Assembly: GCA_018606645.1 (NCBI GenBank)
Contig: JAGVRI010000002.1
Coordinates: forward strand, 330,615 to 394,614
Direction of reading: 5' to 3'
Length of the DNA stretch: 64,000 nt
From: Chloroflexota bacterium
GTDB lineage: Bacteria; Chloroflexota; Anaerolineae; JAAYZQ01
The notes below the pieces were generated by a model that did no database searches, was not told the origin of the DNA, and saw only the letters and a list, made by a program, of their open reading frames with translations. Positions 35,175 through 43,770 of the stretch are shown here, one piece after another. Position numbers and translations under genes: made by a program. Every line of letters begins with the position of its first letter. The stretch's first letter is position 1.

Positions 35175-36476
35175 TCACTCGTCCGATTTCTTTTTCCGAT
35201 AGGCCTGGGCCAGCAATTGACTGGGGTGCACGACCCGGGCATCCAACCCCCGGCGCTTGACCCCCAGATTCAACTGCATCTGGCAGCCCGGGCATCCGCT
35301 GGCGATGATCTCTGCCTCAGTTGCCGCCACATTGTCCATCTTGCGCTCCAGGATGCCGACCGAGGTATGGTAATGGGTGATCAGTTGTGTTCCGGCGGAA
35401 CCACAGCAGGTGTCCGACTCTTTCATCTCGATCAGGTCCACCCCGGCGGCGCGGAGCACTTCGCGCGGCTGGGAGCGGATGCCCTGTGCTCGGCAGAGGT
35501 GACAGGGATCGTGATAGGTCACGCGGGCCCCGACCTGACCGGCCGGGGGGCGGATGCCCAGCTCTACCAGGAACTCGCTGATATCCCGCACTTTGGCCGC
35601 AAACTGCTTTGCTCGCTCGGCATATTCTGGATCGTTCTCCAGCCACTCCGGATACTCTTTCAACGAGGAGCCGCAGGTCGCACAGTCGGTGATGATCGCC
35701 TCGACATTCAGCCCCAGCAGCAGGTCAATGTTATGGCGGGCCATCTGGCGCGCCTCATCCTTGAATCCGTAGCCGACCATCGGCATTCCGCAGCATTTGA
35801 CCTGTTTGGGGATCACCACATCACAGCCGTTCTCGGCCAGGACCTCGACGGTGGCCTTGCATCCTTCGGCCATCATCACCCCTTGGACACAGCCCAAAAA
35901 GTAGGCGACGTGGGCGCGCCGTTCGCCTCGCGCCAGCACCCTATCGGGCAACTGATGGCGAGTCCCCCGCCACGGCAGCCGGTTCGGCAACATCCGTTCC
36001 ATGTCACGGAGCTGGGAGGGTAAGACACCGGTGACCCCCAGGGCGTTCACCACCTTGCGCACCCCGCTGCGGTCATACAACGCCACCGGCTTGGTCAGCA
36101 ATTCCAACAAACCGGTGCGGGGAAAGATGCCCCGGAACAGGAGCGGCTTGAGCAGCGGCGTCGGCTGGACCTGTTCAATGGCATAGCGCGCTTCCAGGCA
36201 CAATTCGGCCGGTTTGATGCCCACCGGGCAGATGTGGGTGCAGGCCAGACAGGCCAGGCAGCGATACATATGGTCTTTGAAATTGCGGGTGAGCTCCAAT
36301 TCGCCCTCGATGGCCTTGGCGACCAGGGCCACTCGACCTCGGGGGGACTCGGTTTCCCGCAAACTCTCTTTATAGGTGGGACAGACCGACAGACACAGCC
36401 CGCAGCGGATACAGTACGCTACCTGTTCCTCGGTCGGTCCTTCCACCCCGTCCCACGCAGATTTGCCACTGTGCAT
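35175..36476 (-). CDS. glcF: Iron-sulfur subunit, GlcF / lactate dehydrogenase type
   Basis: 433 residues. Two 4Fe-4S cluster motifs are at the N-terminus (CIRCGLCLSVCP and CLACLACTHICP). Two cysteine-rich CCG domains follow, with VKCCGMPM and DTCCGSAGTQ, as in heterodisulfide-reductase-like and glycolate/lactate dehydrogenase electron-transfer subunits. It passes electrons from the FAD subunit to a membrane acceptor, probably quinone. No transmembrane helix is visible. The next gene, the GlcD-like subunit, begins 22 bp downstream. Confidence 0.93.
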   Translation of the reverse strand: MHSGKSAWDGVEGPTEEQVAYCIRCGLCLSVCPTYKESLRETESPRGRVALVAKAIEGELELTRNFKDHMYRCLACLACTHICPVGIKPAELCLEARYAIEQVQPTPLLKPLLFRGIFPRTGLLELLTKPVALYDRSGVRKVVNALGVTGVLPSQLRDMERMLPNRLPWRGTRHQLPDRVLARGERRAHVAYFLGCVQGVMMAEGCKATVEVLAENGCDVVIPKQVKCCGMPMVGYGFKDEARQMARHNIDLLLGLNVEAIITDCATCGSSLKEYPEWLENDPEYAERAKQFAAKVRDISEFLVELGIRPPAGQVGARVTYHDPCHLCRAQGIRSQPREVLRAAGVDLIEMKESDTCCGSAGTQLITHYHTSVGILERKMDNVAATEAEIIASGCPGCQMQLNLGVKRRGLDARVVHPSQLLAQAYRKKKSDE

Positions 36477-36536
36477 TCTCGATCCCTGCTCCTTCCAGAA
36501 TCTTTACCACACCCCATGCCCCGTAGACAGACTGGC

Positions 36537-37823
36537 TCACCCGCCCACAATCGGCAGCGTCAACAGGGCATGGGGGACGATCAGCACATCCAGGTTGCCC
36601 CCCAGTTTCCCAGCAACGATGTCAAACGCCGCGTCCATGGTCGGCGCGGCCAGGAACTTGGCCGAGCGGACCAGGTCCGGGTCCTTGGCGCCGACGATGA
36701 TCACCTCGTTCTGCTCCAGCACCTTGGCCATGACGAACGCCCGCTGCTGACCCGGCGGATAGCCGTGGCGACGGCCGTCGTCCAGGATGGCCTGGACGCT
36801 GGGGGCCTCTTGCATGGCCCGCAAGAAGCGTTGCTCTCCGACCCCTTCCCCGGCCCCTTCCTCACAGGGGGCCGGGACGATGAAGAACCCTCCCGGTTTG
36901 ACCACCGGCGTCGGGGCGAAAAAGAGGTAGCTGGCCGCCCGGCTGGCCTGATACAGGTTCGCATCCTTGGGAAAGCCGACTCCGGCAATAGCCAGATCGT
37001 ACTGCTGCGGCACCGGCACCTCGTACAGCGTCCGGGCAAAGGCGACCAGTTCCTGGAAGGTGGTCTCCGGTTCGCCGGCGCGGACATAGACCACCCGCTT
37101 CTGGTCATCCTGGACGACATTGACGATGAACCGCAAACCGGCCCGCCGGGCTGCCTCGGAGATCGCCTCGTGGAACGGATTGCCCTCAATGCGGCCCAGT
37201 CGGGTGCCGGGATGATCGACCATGTGCGGGCCGTGGGTATAGGCGATCATCGCCTCGCCGGCGGCACCCACGGCCAGCGTCTTGCGTCCCCCGGAGTAGC
37301 CGGCATACTGATGTGGTTCGACCACGCCGGTGGCGATGAGCAGGTCCGCTTCATAGGCCACCTTATGCACCGACAGGGGAATGCCGCTCTCTGTATGTCC
37401 CAGGTCCACCAGCGCCTCGGGGTTCAACGGCTCGTTATCGATCACCCGATAGCGGTCCACCACCGCCTGGCCCAGCTTAAGGACCTTTTCCTCTCGCGTG
37501 CTGGGGCGGTGGAGACCGATCCCACACAGCAAGGTGATATCCTCGTCCCGGACGCCAGCCGCTTCCAGTTCGGCCAGAATGGGAGGCACCAAGAGATCAT
37601 CGGGACTAGCACGGGTGATATCGGTAAAGACAATGCACACCCGATCCCCACGACGGGCCAACTGCCGAAGAGGTGGGGAGTTGGTCGGAGAAGCCAGGGC
37701 CTGGGCCACCGCTTGCGGCACATTTTCCAGGGGAGGCACGCTCCTCGATTCCACTACCGTACCCCGCCAACCCGGTGGCAGCTCAAAGGTCAGGTTGGTT
37801 TTGCTGAATGGAACCCGATACAT
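36537..37823 (-). CDS. larA: LarA-type lactate racemase family protein (DUF2088)
   Basis: 428 residues of the nickel-pincer lactate racemase superfamily. Segments expected at the cofactor site are present: LLCGIGLHRPST, VVEPHQYAGYSGGRKT (His and Lys) and HGPHMVDHPGT. The N-terminal domain has VCIVFTDITRASPDD. Family members also racemise other 2-hydroxy acids. The ATG at 37823 has GGAG 8 nt upstream. It is first in the operon ahead of the Fe-S and FAD oxidase subunits, which supports conversion of L- to D-lactate before oxidation. The accessory genes larB, larC and larE are not in the window. Confidence 0.85.
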   Translation of the reverse strand: MYRVPFSKTNLTFELPPGWRGTVVESRSVPPLENVPQAVAQALASPTNSPPLRQLARRGDRVCIVFTDITRASPDDLLVPPILAELEAAGVRDEDITLLCGIGLHRPSTREEKVLKLGQAVVDRYRVIDNEPLNPEALVDLGHTESGIPLSVHKVAYEADLLIATGVVEPHQYAGYSGGRKTLAVGAAGEAMIAYTHGPHMVDHPGTRLGRIEGNPFHEAISEAARRAGLRFIVNVVQDDQKRVVYVRAGEPETTFQELVAFARTLYEVPVPQQYDLAIAGVGFPKDANLYQASRAASYLFFAPTPVVKPGGFFIVPAPCEEGAGEGVGEQRFLRAMQEAPSVQAILDDGRRHGYPPGQQRAFVMAKVLEQNEVIIVGAKDPDLVRSAKFLAAPTMDAAFDIVAGKLGGNLDVLIVPHALLTLPIVGG

Positions 37824-37926
37824 TTCCTTCACTCCGATAGACAAACGCACAACGCCCTGCAGGCCAGGGCGTTTGCGTCCACCTCTCTCAAGCCGCCATT
37901 GGCCTGATCTTTGTGTCTCGATTCAC

Positions 37927-37955
37927 ATTGTACCACAGGTGAAAGATGCCTACAA
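37927..37955 (-). promoter_or_regulatory. Promoter of the larA-glcF-glcD-pckA operon
   Basis: Minus strand: TTGTAG (37950-37955), 17-bp spacer, TACAAT (37927-37932). The predicted leader is about 100 nt. Confidence 0.6.
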
Positions 37956-37982
37956 GAATCCGAGAAGGCAAGGACGATCGAT

Positions 37983-38426
37983 CTATTCCTCAGGGCGCAC
38001 CGGGCCCCGCATCCTTTTGATCTCACTCCGCCGCCGCTTCTCGCGGAGCCGCCGCTCCCGCGACGCCAGAGTGGGGGAGGTCGGCTTGCGCCGCTTGCGC
38101 CGCTGGAGCGCCCACTGCATCAAGGTTTGAAAGCGGGCGATCACCTCCTTCCGGTTCTGGAGTTGACTGCGCTCCGACTGGGCGGTCAGATGCAAGGTCC
38201 CGCTCGAATCCACGTAACGGCCCAGCCGTCGCAGAACCAAGGCCCGCTGTTCATCGGTCAGGCTGGGCGATTGGGCGACGTCAAACCGCAGTTCGACCCG
38301 GGTGGAGGTCTTTTGGACATGCTGTCCGCCTGGGCCGCTGCTTCGCGAAAAGTGAAAGCTCAGCTCCGAGAGGGGAATGCTGAGTTGTTCGTTGATCCAC
38401 AGGCGTTCCTCTTCTATCTCGGGCAT
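37983..38426 (-). CDS. arfB: Peptidyl-tRNA hydrolase ArfB (ribosome rescue)
   Basis: 147 residues, the usual ArfB length. The class-I-release-factor-like domain carries SSGPGGQHVQKTST with the catalytic GGQ. The C-terminal tail is strongly basic (RRKRRKPTSPTLASRERR), matching the part that enters the empty mRNA channel of stalled ribosomes. It hydrolyses peptidyl-tRNA on non-stop complexes. The ATG 38426 (MPEIEEERLW) follows GGAG/GAGGG; earlier in-frame codons lack a site. It is divergent from trmD. Confidence 0.92.
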   Translation of the reverse strand: MPEIEEERLWINEQLSIPLSELSFHFSRSSGPGGQHVQKTSTRVELRFDVAQSPSLTDEQRALVLRRLGRYVDSSGTLHLTAQSERSQLQNRKEVIARFQTLMQWALQRRKRRKPTSPTLASRERRLREKRRRSEIKRMRGPVRPEE

Positions 38427-38527
38427 CACCCTCGCTCCCGGCCCGGCCGGATGGCTGACCGTTCCCCCGTTCCGCGACCAGTATACCACACTCTGGAGGC
38501 AAATCCCAATCAGGTGATAGTCGCCTT

Positions 38528-38556
38528 TTGTCCCTCGTTGCGCAACGTGCTACAAT
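38528..38556 (+). promoter_or_regulatory. Promoter of trmD
   Basis: TTGTCC (38528-38533), 17-bp spacer, TACAAT (38551-38556). Confidence 0.65.
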
Positions 38557-38578
38557 GGGCGCGGAAGGAGGGAGAGCA

Positions 38579-39319
38579 ATGCACTTTGACATTTTGACTC
38601 TGTTTCCCGGCCTGTTCGCCGGCGTTTTTGAAGAGAGCATCCTCAAACGCGCCCGAGAGGCCGGCCTGGTGACCATTGCGCTGCACAACATCCGCGACTA
38701 TGCCTCGGGACGCCACCGCATCACCGATGACCTGCCCTACGGCGGCGGAGGCGGGATGATCATGAAACCCGAGCCGATCTTTGCCGCAGTGGAGGCGATC
38801 CTGGGGGACCAGTTGGGCCGGGTGCCGGTCATCCTGCTCACCCCGCGGGGGCGGACCTTTACTCAACAGATAGCGCGCGAACTGTCGCGCCAGCGTCGTT
38901 TAGTACTGATCTGCGGTCGGTATGAAGGGGTGGATGAACGGGTGCATCAGTACCTGGCGACCGACGAGGTCTCCATCGGCGATTATGTCTTGTCGGGAGG
39001 AGAAATCCCGGCCATGGTCCTGGTGGACGCTATCACCCGGCTGATCCCCGGCGTCCTGGGCGAGCCCACCGCGCCCTTTGAGGATTCCTATGCCGAGGGG
39101 TTGCTGGAATACCCGCACTACACCCGTCCGCCTGTCTTCCGCGGCCATGCCGTGCCCGAGGTGTTGCTTTCCGGGAACCATGCCGAGATTGTGCGCTGGC
39201 GCCGCCAACAGGCCCTGCGCCTCACCTGGGAACGCCGCCCGGACCTACTCGAGCGCGCCCGATTGACCGACGCGGACCGGGCCTACCTGCGCCAACTGGA
39301 GGACGAACGGAAATCATAA
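38579..39319 (+). CDS. trmD: tRNA (guanine-37-N1) methyltransferase
   Basis: 246 residues, standard for TrmD. It methylates G37 of tRNAs reading CNN codons, using SAM bound in a deep trefoil knot. The knot segment [19 protein letters not shown] and the N-terminal [11 protein letters not shown] and [13 protein letters not shown] are characteristic. ATG 38579 has AAGGAGGG 6 nt upstream. It is outside the usual rpsP-rimM-trmD-rplS operon and has its own promoter. Confidence 0.97.
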   Translation: MHFDILTLFPGLFAGVFEESILKRAREAGLVTIALHNIRDYASGRHRITDDLPYGGGGGMIMKPEPIFAAVEAILGDQLGRVPVILLTPRGRTFTQQIARELSRQRRLVLICGRYEGVDERVHQYLATDEVSIGDYVLSGGEIPAMVLVDAITRLIPGVLGEPTAPFEDSYAEGLLEYPHYTRPPVFRGHAVPEVLLSGNHAEIVRWRRQQALRLTWERRPDLLERARLTDADRAYLRQLEDERKS

Positions 39320-39335
39320 ATCGCTTCTTGCTAAA

Positions 39336-39364
39336 TTGCTTTTCTTAGCGATTCGTGCTATAAT
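39336..39364 (+). promoter_or_regulatory. Promoter of the LysM-LCP gene
   Basis: TTGCTT (39336-39341), 17 bp, TATAAT (39359-39364) with TGC before it (extended -10). A 7-bp inverted repeat, AATCGCT (39319-39325) and AGCGATT (39347-39353), brackets the -35 box and could be an operator. Confidence 0.72.
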
Positions 39365-39403
39365 ACCCGTGTTTGGCAAGCTTTAACCGGCTATGGAGCA
39401 ATC

Positions 39404-41125
39404 ATGAGGCTTGGTGAGATCGTACCCCTGCGCGGTGCCCGTGGGATGGGCATCCAGGATCACGACTGGCTGACGGACATCCTCATCTGGATGACATTTT
39501 TCCTGACCGCCGCTTTGGTGGCGGTGGGAGTGGACCTGTGGCTGTGGCCGCCGTCGGAGGCATCGGTTGCTCAGGTCGGGGTGGCATCCTCGCCGACCGC
39601 AGTGCCGACCCGTACTCCGGCACCGGAAGTTGCCTCCGCATCCACGTCGGCGGTTCCTTTCCCCACCATCCCTCCGACCATCGTGGCCGGTTCTCCGACC
39701 CCCGCCACTCCACCGCCCTGCGTCCCTCCCGATGATTGGGGCATCCACATTGTCCAGGAAGGCAACACCCTCTTTTCGCTGGCGCGGCGCTACGGCGTTG
39801 ACGTGGAGACGCTGATGTACGTCAACTGCCTGAACACCTACACCATCTTTATCGGTCAGCGCCTCTATGTGCCGGGGGCGTTGGTCACCCCCTCGCCGTT
39901 CCCTGCCTCGCCGGGGAGCGGCCCGTCGGCACCTCCCGCCACCCCACGGCCCGGCGCCTCGGTCACACCCCTCACCGGCAAAGCCGGTGTCGCCACGCCG
40001 CCTCCATCGCCGACCCCGCCTTCTCCCTTCCGGGTCAACATCCCCAATCGCTATCTCAACATCATCCTGCTCGGCTCGGACCGGCGTCCCGGGAGTGGGG
40101 CGTGGCGGACCGACAGCATGATTGTCGTCTCGGTGGACCTCCAGGACCCGACGGTCCGGCTCCTGTCCATTCCCCGCGACCTGTGGGTCTATATCCCGGG
40201 GCACGGCTACAACCGGATCAACACCGCCGACCTGTGGGGGGAATTGGCCAAGCGGGGGAGCGGTCCGGACCGGATCAAGCAGACCATCTATCAGAACCTG
40301 GGGATTCCGATCCATTATTATGTGCGGGTTGACTTTCAGGGGTTTATCAAGATCATTGACACCGTGGGCGGGGTGACCATTGACGTGGATTGTCCACTGC
40401 CCGACATTAACCTCTCGGCCGGCATCCACCACATGGACGGCAAGCACGCCTTACGCTATGCCCGCTCACGCAAGAGCACCAACGATTTTGACCGGGGGCG
40501 TCGTCAGCGGAAGGTGTTGCTGGCGCTGTGGGATCAGGCTCTGAACCTGGACATCATCCCCAAACTGCCGGAACTGTGGCGGACGATGAGCAACAGCTTT
40601 CAAACCGACTTGCCCCTCGACCAGGTGATCAACCTGGCCTATGTTGGCGCTCAACTTCGTCCGCAACGGATCATCAGCCGGGCGATCGGGCCGGCCCAGG
40701 TTCAAAGCTGGATCACGCCCGAAGGAGCGGCGGTCCTTCTGCCGCGCGAAGCCGAAATCCGGAAGCTGTTGGAGAGTCTGTATGCCCCGGTGCCGTCGGG
40801 GCAATTGGACGCCCCGGAGAAGGTACGACTCTGGGTGCTGAACGGCAACAACCGGCGTGAGGCGGAACAGTTGGCAGCGGCAGCCTTAAAGTGGGATGGG
40901 TTCCGGGTGGTAGGGACCGGCGTGGCCGACCGTCGCGATTACCCGCTGACCTCGATCCTGGTATTCCGCGGCGACCAGGCCACTGGCGAACGGGTCGCCC
41001 GCTCATTGCGCGTGCCCCTGACCGCCGTCCAGATGGCCCCGCCCGATCAGCCGCAGCCGGACCCGTCCAATCCGGTGGATATCCTGGTCATTCTGGGTCG
41101 GAACTACGATCCCTGCCAGCGGTAG
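39404..41125 (+). CDS. LytR-CpsA-Psr (LCP) ligase with LysM domain
   Basis: 573 residues. One transmembrane helix (about 28-48) places the rest outside. After a Thr/Pro linker come a LysM domain (HIVQEGNTLFSLARRYGVD), another Pro-rich linker and the LCP catalytic domain: ILLGSDRRPG, RTDSMIVVSVD, LLSIPRDLWVYIPG, and the late HALRYARSRKSTNDFDRGRRQ with phosphate-binding Arg residues. A LytR_C domain is at about 470-560. LCP enzymes attach polyprenyl-linked glycopolymers to peptidoglycan. GGAG lies 5 nt before the ATG. Confidence 0.93.
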   Translation: MRLGEIVPLRGARGMGIQDHDWLTDILIWMTFFLTAALVAVGVDLWLWPPSEASVAQVGVASSPTAVPTRTPAPEVASASTSAVPFPTIPPTIVAGSPTPATPPPCVPPDDWGIHIVQEGNTLFSLARRYGVDVETLMYVNCLNTYTIFIGQRLYVPGALVTPSPFPASPGSGPSAPPATPRPGASVTPLTGKAGVATPPPSPTPPSPFRVNIPNRYLNIILLGSDRRPGSGAWRTDSMIVVSVDLQDPTVRLLSIPRDLWVYIPGHGYNRINTADLWGELAKRGSGPDRIKQTIYQNLGIPIHYYVRVDFQGFIKIIDTVGGVTIDVDCPLPDINLSAGIHHMDGKHALRYARSRKSTNDFDRGRRQRKVLLALWDQALNLDIIPKLPELWRTMSNSFQTDLPLDQVINLAYVGAQLRPQRIISRAIGPAQVQSWITPEGAAVLLPREAEIRKLLESLYAPVPSGQLDAPEKVRLWVLNGNNRREAEQLAAAALKWDGFRVVGTGVADRRDYPLTSILVFRGDQATGERVARSLRVPLTAVQMAPPDQPQPDPSNPVDILVILGRNYDPCQR

Positions 41126-41140
41126 GCACAGACCAGCGGT

Positions 41141-41746
41141 TCAGGCGGTTGATTGCTGTTGTGTCTGATGGGCCAGGATGATGGCTTCGGCCACCTCCTT
41201 CATCGGCTTGCGGGTGTTCATGCTCATTTTCTGGATGCGGCGGAACGCCTCTGCTTCTGATAGCCCTTGCGTGTCCATCAGGATGCCCTTGGCCCGGTCC
41301 ACAAACTTACGGGTTTCCAACGCTTCGCGCAGGTCCCCCACCTGCTTCTCCAACGCCTGGAATTCCTGGAAGCGGGCCAGGGCGACCTCAATCGCCGGGA
41401 CCAGGTCAGCCTCGCGGAAGGGCTTGACCAGATAGCCCACCACTCCCGCTTCTTTGGCCCGCACCACCAGGTCCCGCTGGCTGTAGGCGGTCAGGAGCAA
41501 GACCGGAGCGATCTTTTCCTCGGTGAGCACCCGGGCCGCGTCAATACCGTCGAACTCGTCGCCCTCGAACTTGATATCCATGATCACCACATCAGGCTTC
41601 AGTTCGCGGGCCAGGTGGACGGCGCTCCGGCCATCGCCCACTTCGCCCACGACCAGATAGCCCAGGTTGTTCAGCATTTCCCGCAGGTCCATGCGAATAA
41701 TGGACTCATCATCGGCGATAATCACCCGTATCCGTTCTGCCATCAT
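41141..41746 (-). CDS. ANTAR-domain response regulator (PdtaR-like)
   Basis: 201 residues. The receiver domain (1-120) keeps ADDES, the phospho-Asp in VIMDIKF, LLLTAYS and YLVKPF. The ANTAR output domain (about 130-190) shows RKFVDRAKGILMDTQGLSE and AFRRIQKMSMNTRKPM. ANTAR proteins bind paired hairpins in nascent RNA and block terminators. The start ATG overlaps the stop of the upstream kinase by ATGA, so the two are translated together as a PdtaS/PdtaR-like pair. GGAGG precedes the start. Confidence 0.93.
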   Translation of the reverse strand: MMAERIRVIIADDESIIRMDLREMLNNLGYLVVGEVGDGRSAVHLARELKPDVVIMDIKFEGDEFDGIDAARVLTEEKIAPVLLLTAYSQRDLVVRAKEAGVVGYLVKPFREADLVPAIEVALARFQEFQALEKQVGDLREALETRKFVDRAKGILMDTQGLSEAEAFRRIQKMSMNTRKPMKEVAEAIILAHQTQQQSTA

Positions 41747-43239
41747 CGGCCTCCTTGAGTATGCTTGGGGAAGGTCACGACAGCCGAGACCCCCTTGTCC
41801 CGGCGATGAAGCTCGAAGCTGCCTTTCAGATCGCTCTGAACCAATGTCCGGACGATCTGAAGCCCCAGGCTCTGGGCCTGGTTCAGGTCAAATTCCTCCG
41901 GCAATCCCACGCCATCATCTTCAACGGCGATAGTGATCTGCTCGTCGCCATCCTGCAGGCGGACGGTCACCGTTCCTCCGTCCTGCCGTTGGTAGCCGTG
42001 TTCCAACGCATTCTGGAGCAGTTCGTTGATCACCAGGGCGCAGGCCGTCGCCGGTTGGGTGGGCAGGTAGAGGTTGGGTCCGCGCAGGTCAATCCGGATC
42101 CGCTTTTCTCCATCCAGTGCACTCTCCCTCATCTGATTGATGATCCGCTGGCTGACGTCCCGGATATTGATCAGCCGCGCGTCCTGATGGGCCAGGAACT
42201 CATGGATAACGGCCACGCTCAGCACGCGGTTGGTGCTCTCTTGCAGCGCCCGACGGACGGCTTCGGTTTCGGCGCGGCGGGCCTGAAGCCTCAGCAGCGA
42301 GGCGATGGTTTGCAGGTTGTTCTTGACCCGGTGGTGGATCTCCTGGATCATCGCCGACTTGACCCGCAGTTCCTCTTGCTGACGGCGTGCCTCTGTTTCG
42401 TCATGGATGGTAACCACGACGCTCCTCAGCCGGGGGCCGGCCCGGCCGGGCCTCAACCACCGCGATAGGCCCACGTCCCAGGAAAAGAGAGGGATCGCCT
42501 TTTTAATCCAGATCAGATGGTGAAGCTGGACCTCCCGTTCGATACACTGCCTTCGTTCCACCGCTTCGAGGACTAGGCGGTTATCGTCCAGCTCCAGGTC
42601 CTGGAGATGCCATTTGAGCAGGTTTCCGACATAGCCCAATTTCCGGTAAAGGCTGGTGGCGATGCTGCTCATATATTGGATGCGGAGCTGGGCGTCCACA
42701 ACCATCACCCCATCGTGTTCGCCAAACGGGGACATCGGCCCGGCCGATTGGACGGCGCCCTCCAGTACGGCCCTCTGAAACTGCTTCAGCGTCCGCTGAA
42801 AGGCTTTACGGCGGCGACGGTGGCGTTCTCGCTCGATCAGATTGGTCTCGATACACACCGCCGCCACCACCCGGCCGTCGTGGGTCCGGATCGGATAGGT
42901 CTCCTGGATAACCGGCGCTCGTTTGGCCGGCGAGCCATGGTCATCCTTTCCCCGCCAGACCTCCATTAAGCTCCGCCGCCCCTGTTCCAGGGCACGGATG
43001 ACGGCTGGCTCCTCAAGGAGGGTTACCCGGCGACCGATGAGCGGCTCGTCAAAGATGGGGAGGATCGAATGGGGTCGGGCCTGGGCGATGACCACTGCAC
43101 GGTGGAGGCCGAGCGGGCCGTACATCACCACGTCGGCGCGGCTCAAATCGGCCAGCAGCCCGAGATGCGCTTCAATCCGTTCCAGAAAAGCAATATCCTC
43201 TTGAGTCAGGTTCTGGCATTCATGAACCACGCTGTCCAT
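41743..43239 (-). CDS. Sensor histidine kinase (PdtaS-like, HisKA_2 type)
   Basis: 498 residues, soluble. The N-terminal GAF-like sensor covers about 1-150 (with LADLSRADVVMYGPLGLH), then a PAS-like segment. The dimerisation/phosphorylation helix has MIQEIHHRVKNNLQTIASLLRLQ (second His phosphorylated in this class). The ATPase domain has LVINELLQNALEHGY (N-box) and EDDGVGLP (G1). This is the class that pairs with ANTAR regulators. The ATG at 43239 is chosen; another ATG at 43299 is possible, neither having an ideal site. No membrane segment, so a cytoplasmic signal is likely. Confidence 0.9.
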   Translation of the reverse strand: MDSVVHECQNLTQEDIAFLERIEAHLGLLADLSRADVVMYGPLGLHRAVVIAQARPHSILPIFDEPLIGRRVTLLEEPAVIRALEQGRRSLMEVWRGKDDHGSPAKRAPVIQETYPIRTHDGRVVAAVCIETNLIERERHRRRRKAFQRTLKQFQRAVLEGAVQSAGPMSPFGEHDGVMVVDAQLRIQYMSSIATSLYRKLGYVGNLLKWHLQDLELDDNRLVLEAVERRQCIEREVQLHHLIWIKKAIPLFSWDVGLSRWLRPGRAGPRLRSVVVTIHDETEARRQQEELRVKSAMIQEIHHRVKNNLQTIASLLRLQARRAETEAVRRALQESTNRVLSVAVIHEFLAHQDARLINIRDVSQRIINQMRESALDGEKRIRIDLRGPNLYLPTQPATACALVINELLQNALEHGYQRQDGGTVTVRLQDGDEQITIAVEDDGVGLPEEFDLNQAQSLGLQIVRTLVQSDLKGSFELHRRDKGVSAVVTFPKHTQGGR

Positions 43240-43337
43240 CGGGTTCTCGGCTCCGAGAAAGCGCCGGCCTGATCTCGACCAGGAAGAAGCACTGTGCATG
43301 GTCTTTCTGACGGCGCCCGTCTCCCTGATAAATGAAT

Positions 43338-43365
43338 GGCCGACAGCACTGCGGCGCTATCGACC
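43338..43365 (-). terminator. Probable terminator of tRNA-Pro
   Basis: On the minus strand a 12-bp stem with three G-U pairs (arms 43354-43365 and 43338-43349, loop CGCA) starts 11 nt after the CCA end and is followed by an AU-rich ATTCATTTATC. Confidence 0.4.
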
Positions 43366-43375
43366 ATCGTCTTTG

Positions 43376-43452
43376 TGGTCGGGGCGGCCCGATTTGAACG
43401 GGCGACCACTTGAACCCCATTCAAGTGCGCTACCAGACTGCGCTACGCCCCG
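43376..43452 (-). tRNA. tRNA-Pro (anticodon GGG)
   Basis: 77 nt including an encoded CCA (43376-43378). The acceptor stem CGGGGCG/CGCCCCG starts with C as usual for tRNA-Pro. The D-arm AGCGCAGTCTGGTAGCGC, anticodon stem CTTGA/TCAAG with loop ATGGGGT (GGG), and T-arm CGGGC-type stem with TTCAAAT loop are all present. It reads CCC and CCU codons. Confidence 0.97.
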
Positions 43453-43480
43453 CTACGGTGCAGCTCCGTTGACCGGCAAC

Positions 43481-43509
43481 ATTATACCCGAAAAGTCGGA
43501 TGGGGTCAA
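43481..43509 (-). promoter_or_regulatory. Promoter of tRNA-Pro
   Basis: Minus strand: TTGACC (43504-43509), 17-bp spacer, TATAAT (43481-43486). The start falls about 20 bp before the tRNA. Confidence 0.82.
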
Positions 43510-43530
43510 ATGGGCCATGCCTGAACGCCG

Positions 43531-43664
43531 GGGCTGCCAAGTCCAGCACCCAGAAAAGAGTGGAGGCTTCGAACGGAATCACGCAGGACCCAGCCAAAAC
43601 TTCCACTCCTGGGTCGTTCCGCCAAGCTGCAGCAGACTTGACAACCTGCTTCGCAACAACCGTA
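43531..43664 (-). repeat. tRNA-upstream repeat, copy 1
   Basis: About 134 bp clearly similar to 56663-56799. Shared blocks include GGGCTGC.AAGTCCA, GAGTGGAGGCTTC, ACGGAATCACGCAG, CTTCCACTCC, GCAGCAG and CAACA.CCGTA. The middle part is a palindrome (CCCAG...GAGTGGA at 43548-43565 with TCCACTCCTGGG at 43602-43613). It begins 22 bp beyond the -35 box of tRNA-Pro. Confidence 0.8.
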
Positions 43665-43770
43665 GAGGGGTCTCACCCCGGGCCGTGGGTCACGGTGCCC
43701 TGGACCCCGCTTCCTCCGGCGAGCATGCACCTCAAGGTGATCCAGACGCCTCCAGAGTCCCCTCAAACCG

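Larger units (their letters stand above)
43453..43770. other. Intergenic region between tRNA-Pro and fmt
   Basis: 318 bp holding the tRNA-Pro promoter (43481-43509) and the ~134-bp repeat copy (43531-43664). The last ~100 bp before the fmt stop show no gene or clear terminator. Confidence 0.6.
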
